A stretch of DNA of 6,491 nucleotides. Origin: Bacteroidia bacterium. Lineage in GTDB: Bacteria > Bacteroidota > Bacteroidia > JABDFU01. Position 1 is the first letter of the stretch. The number at the start of each line of letters is the position of its first letter. Positions 5,451-6,491 of the stretch are shown piece by piece. The stretch lies in assembly GCA_020849195.1 (NCBI GenBank), contig JADLGT010000360.1, forward strand, positions 1 through 6,491, in the 5' to 3' direction. Position numbers and translations under genes: made by a program. The notes under the pieces were generated by a model that was not told where the DNA came from, made no database searches, and saw nothing but the letters and a program-made list of their open reading frames with translations.

Positions 5451-5476
5451 AACGGGGTGTTCTTTGCTTTAGAGAC

Positions 5477-5923
5477 TTACTCTTGTTGAAGAATAATTCC
5501 TTTATCGTTTTTAAATCTAAAGGTAACCCAATAACAAGAATGTGTTATTACAAATCCTGGTGTTGAAAATAAGTAATCTGTATCAAATATAATAGGGATT
5601 TGCTTGTTCTTATATTGGTAATATCTTCCTGTTTTTTTTATAAGTTTGTTTGTTGTGGTAGTTTCCCCTTTTGCATTATTCAAGCAATAAACCATCAAAG
5701 TATATGTACTATCATTGACGCTTAAAAATCGAATGATATGTATATTCTTTTCCTCTTCCCCTATTGCTTTATTTAATGATTGCTCAATGTTCTCAGGAAA
5801 TTTATATTCTATTCCTTTATCGGTAACTAATTCTATTGTTTCAATAGGGGGCGGAAGATCTTCCTGTGCTTTGCATGAATGCAATAAATTCAAACATATT
5901 ATAAAAATTATTAGCCTATTCAT
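5477..5923 (-). CDS. Small predicted lipoprotein, possible partner/immunity protein of the RHS tip
   Basis: From ATG 5923 the protein has 148 residues. MNRLIIFIICLNLLHSC is a short basic start, a hydrophobic core and a lipobox-like LHSC, so Cys17 is probably lipidated and the protein anchored in the cell envelope. The mature part starts KAQEDLPPP and is mixed alpha/beta, with no motif I recognise. The frame is open upstream to 5986, but that extension overlaps the RHS gene and has no signal character, so 5923 is chosen. It lies 11 nt behind the RHS tip stop codon, which makes co-transcription likely. Small genes directly behind polymorphic-toxin tips often encode immunity proteins, and a lipidated one would suit a toxin acting in the periplasm or membrane. 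That role is inferred from position alone. Confidence 0.7.
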   Translation of the reverse strand: MNRLIIFIICLNLLHSCKAQEDLPPPIETIELVTDKGIEYKFPENIEQSLNKAIGEEEKNIHIIRFLSVNDSTYTLMVYCLNNAKGETTTTNKLIKKTGRYYQYKNKQIPIIFDTDYLFSTPGFVITHSCYWVTFRFKNDKGIILQQE

Positions 5924-5934
5924 TTGCTTATTTA

Positions 5935-6336
5935 TTATGGTTTTCCTCCGGACGTTTCTAATGCATCTTGTAATATAGGAGCGCATTCATCTTTACAAGA
6001 AGCATCAGGCATATTGCCACTCGGATCTACTTTGTAAACACTTTCTTTATCTACTGGGTAGACAGGAACTTTTAAATCTTTTGCTGCTTGATTACTGTCT
6101 AATTCTGCGTGCCGACTAAATGGTAGCAAGTTGCCCTGTGCGTCAATTTTTTCAACTCTAAAATTCGTAAGTTGTGGTTTTCCTGTTTCTTGATTTGTCT
6201 TATACAAGTAAGTTACTTTCTCTAATCCGTCCAAATCAATACCTTCAATTGGAGAATTGCTTGCAAACTGATACGGAGTTAATTCAGGATATTTTTTAGT
6301 CAACGGGTCAGGAGATAAGAACCTTCTATAATTCAT
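5935..6336 (-). pseudogene. Orphan RHS-repeat-associated core end with variable C-terminal tip
   Basis: The 133-codon frame starts MNYRRFLSPDPLTKKYPELT and continues PYQFASNSPIEGIDLDGLE (to residue 39). This is the end of the RHS repeat-associated core domain as seen in Bacteroidota, normally preceded by more than a thousand residues of YD repeats. Those are absent: an in-frame TAA lies six codons before the ATG, and a dispersed repeat begins 40 bp upstream. Residues 40-133 are the variable tip, which in intact RHS proteins is a toxin released from the cage. I do not recognise this tip; it has two nearby Cys (CKDEC, ~114-118) and ends TSGGKP. It may be a silent or displaced tip cassette that recombines into a full-length RHS gene, or a dead fragment. 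Whether it is translated from this ATG is uncertain. The lipoprotein gene follows 11 nt later. Confidence 0.8.
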
Positions 6337-6376
6337 GTGGTCGTAGGTTATTTAAATAATGTCACCACCAGTTACA

Positions 6377-6490
6377 TCCCCCCGCTGCCGCGCGAATCCC
6401 TTCGCATGGCTTTGAAAACAAAAACTGAACTCCGGCACTCATTTTTAGTACTGTTATATTTTTAAAAAATCTTTTTTCAAAACTCACAAA
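6377..6490 (-). repeat. Dispersed hairpin-bearing repeat, copy 2
   Basis: This copy shares its blocks and orientation with 5218-5333: TCCCCCCGCTGCCGCGCGAA at 6377-6396, TTCGCATGGCTTTG at 6401-6414, then AAAACAAAA, and ACTCACAAA at 6482-6490, next to the window edge. The hairpin here is compact: GCCGCGCGAA and TTCGCATGGC pair around a TCCC loop with one G-T pair and one C-A mismatch. A 26-codon frame from ATG 6442 crosses it and is probably not a gene. The repeat may extend beyond 6491. Confidence 0.75.
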
Positions 6491-6491
6491 A

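Noticed and set aside
5924..5986. N-terminal extension of the lipoprotein reading frame and a plus-strand frame 5715-5978
   Set aside because: The extension overlaps the RHS tip and lacks signal-peptide character, while Met at 5923 begins a clean lipoprotein signal. The plus frame is antisense to it.

Overview
The window looks like chromosomal DNA from a member of the Bacteroidota, probably of the Chitinophagia/Sphingobacteriia type. The evidence is the low GC content, the near absence of Shine-Dalgarno sequences, a TTG...TAnnTTTG promoter, a Bacteroidota-style RHS end motif (FLSPDPLTKKYPELTPYQF), an ORF6N-domain gene, and a signal peptide ending in YSQ. Every gene I can support lies on the minus strand, so transcription runs from high to low coordinates.

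Positions 1-4090 form a housekeeping half. Reading along the minus strand it holds bioF (8-amino-7-oxononanoate synthase, biotin synthesis, GTG start), a possible 31-residue basic peptide 7 nt behind it, the thiamine-diphosphate-binding N-terminal half of a split transketolase, a secreted von Willebrand factor A (vWA) protein that overlaps or abuts it, and the first 70 residues of a CPA2-type cation:proton antiporter cut by the window edge. The usual partner of the split transketolase, its C-terminal half, does not follow it.

Positions 4091-6491 form an accessory half rich in repeats and gene fragments. It holds an orphan RHS C-terminal tip and a lipoprotein gene 11 nt behind it, which could be an effector/immunity pair. 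Two direct copies of a hairpin-bearing repeat of about 115 bp bracket this pair. Next comes the last ~49 codons of a tyrosine recombinase, cut off exactly where one repeat copy begins. After that lies an ORF6N-domain gene with a good promoter and two striking perfect palindromes: 15-1-15 bp upstream of its promoter and 16-1-16 bp inside its coding sequence. A complex inverted repeat then separates this gene from the bioF leader.

The most interesting signals are the two odd-length perfect palindromes tied to the ORF6N gene and the RHS tip/lipoprotein cassette enclosed by direct repeats. I see no tRNA, rRNA, CRISPR array or complete insertion sequence.
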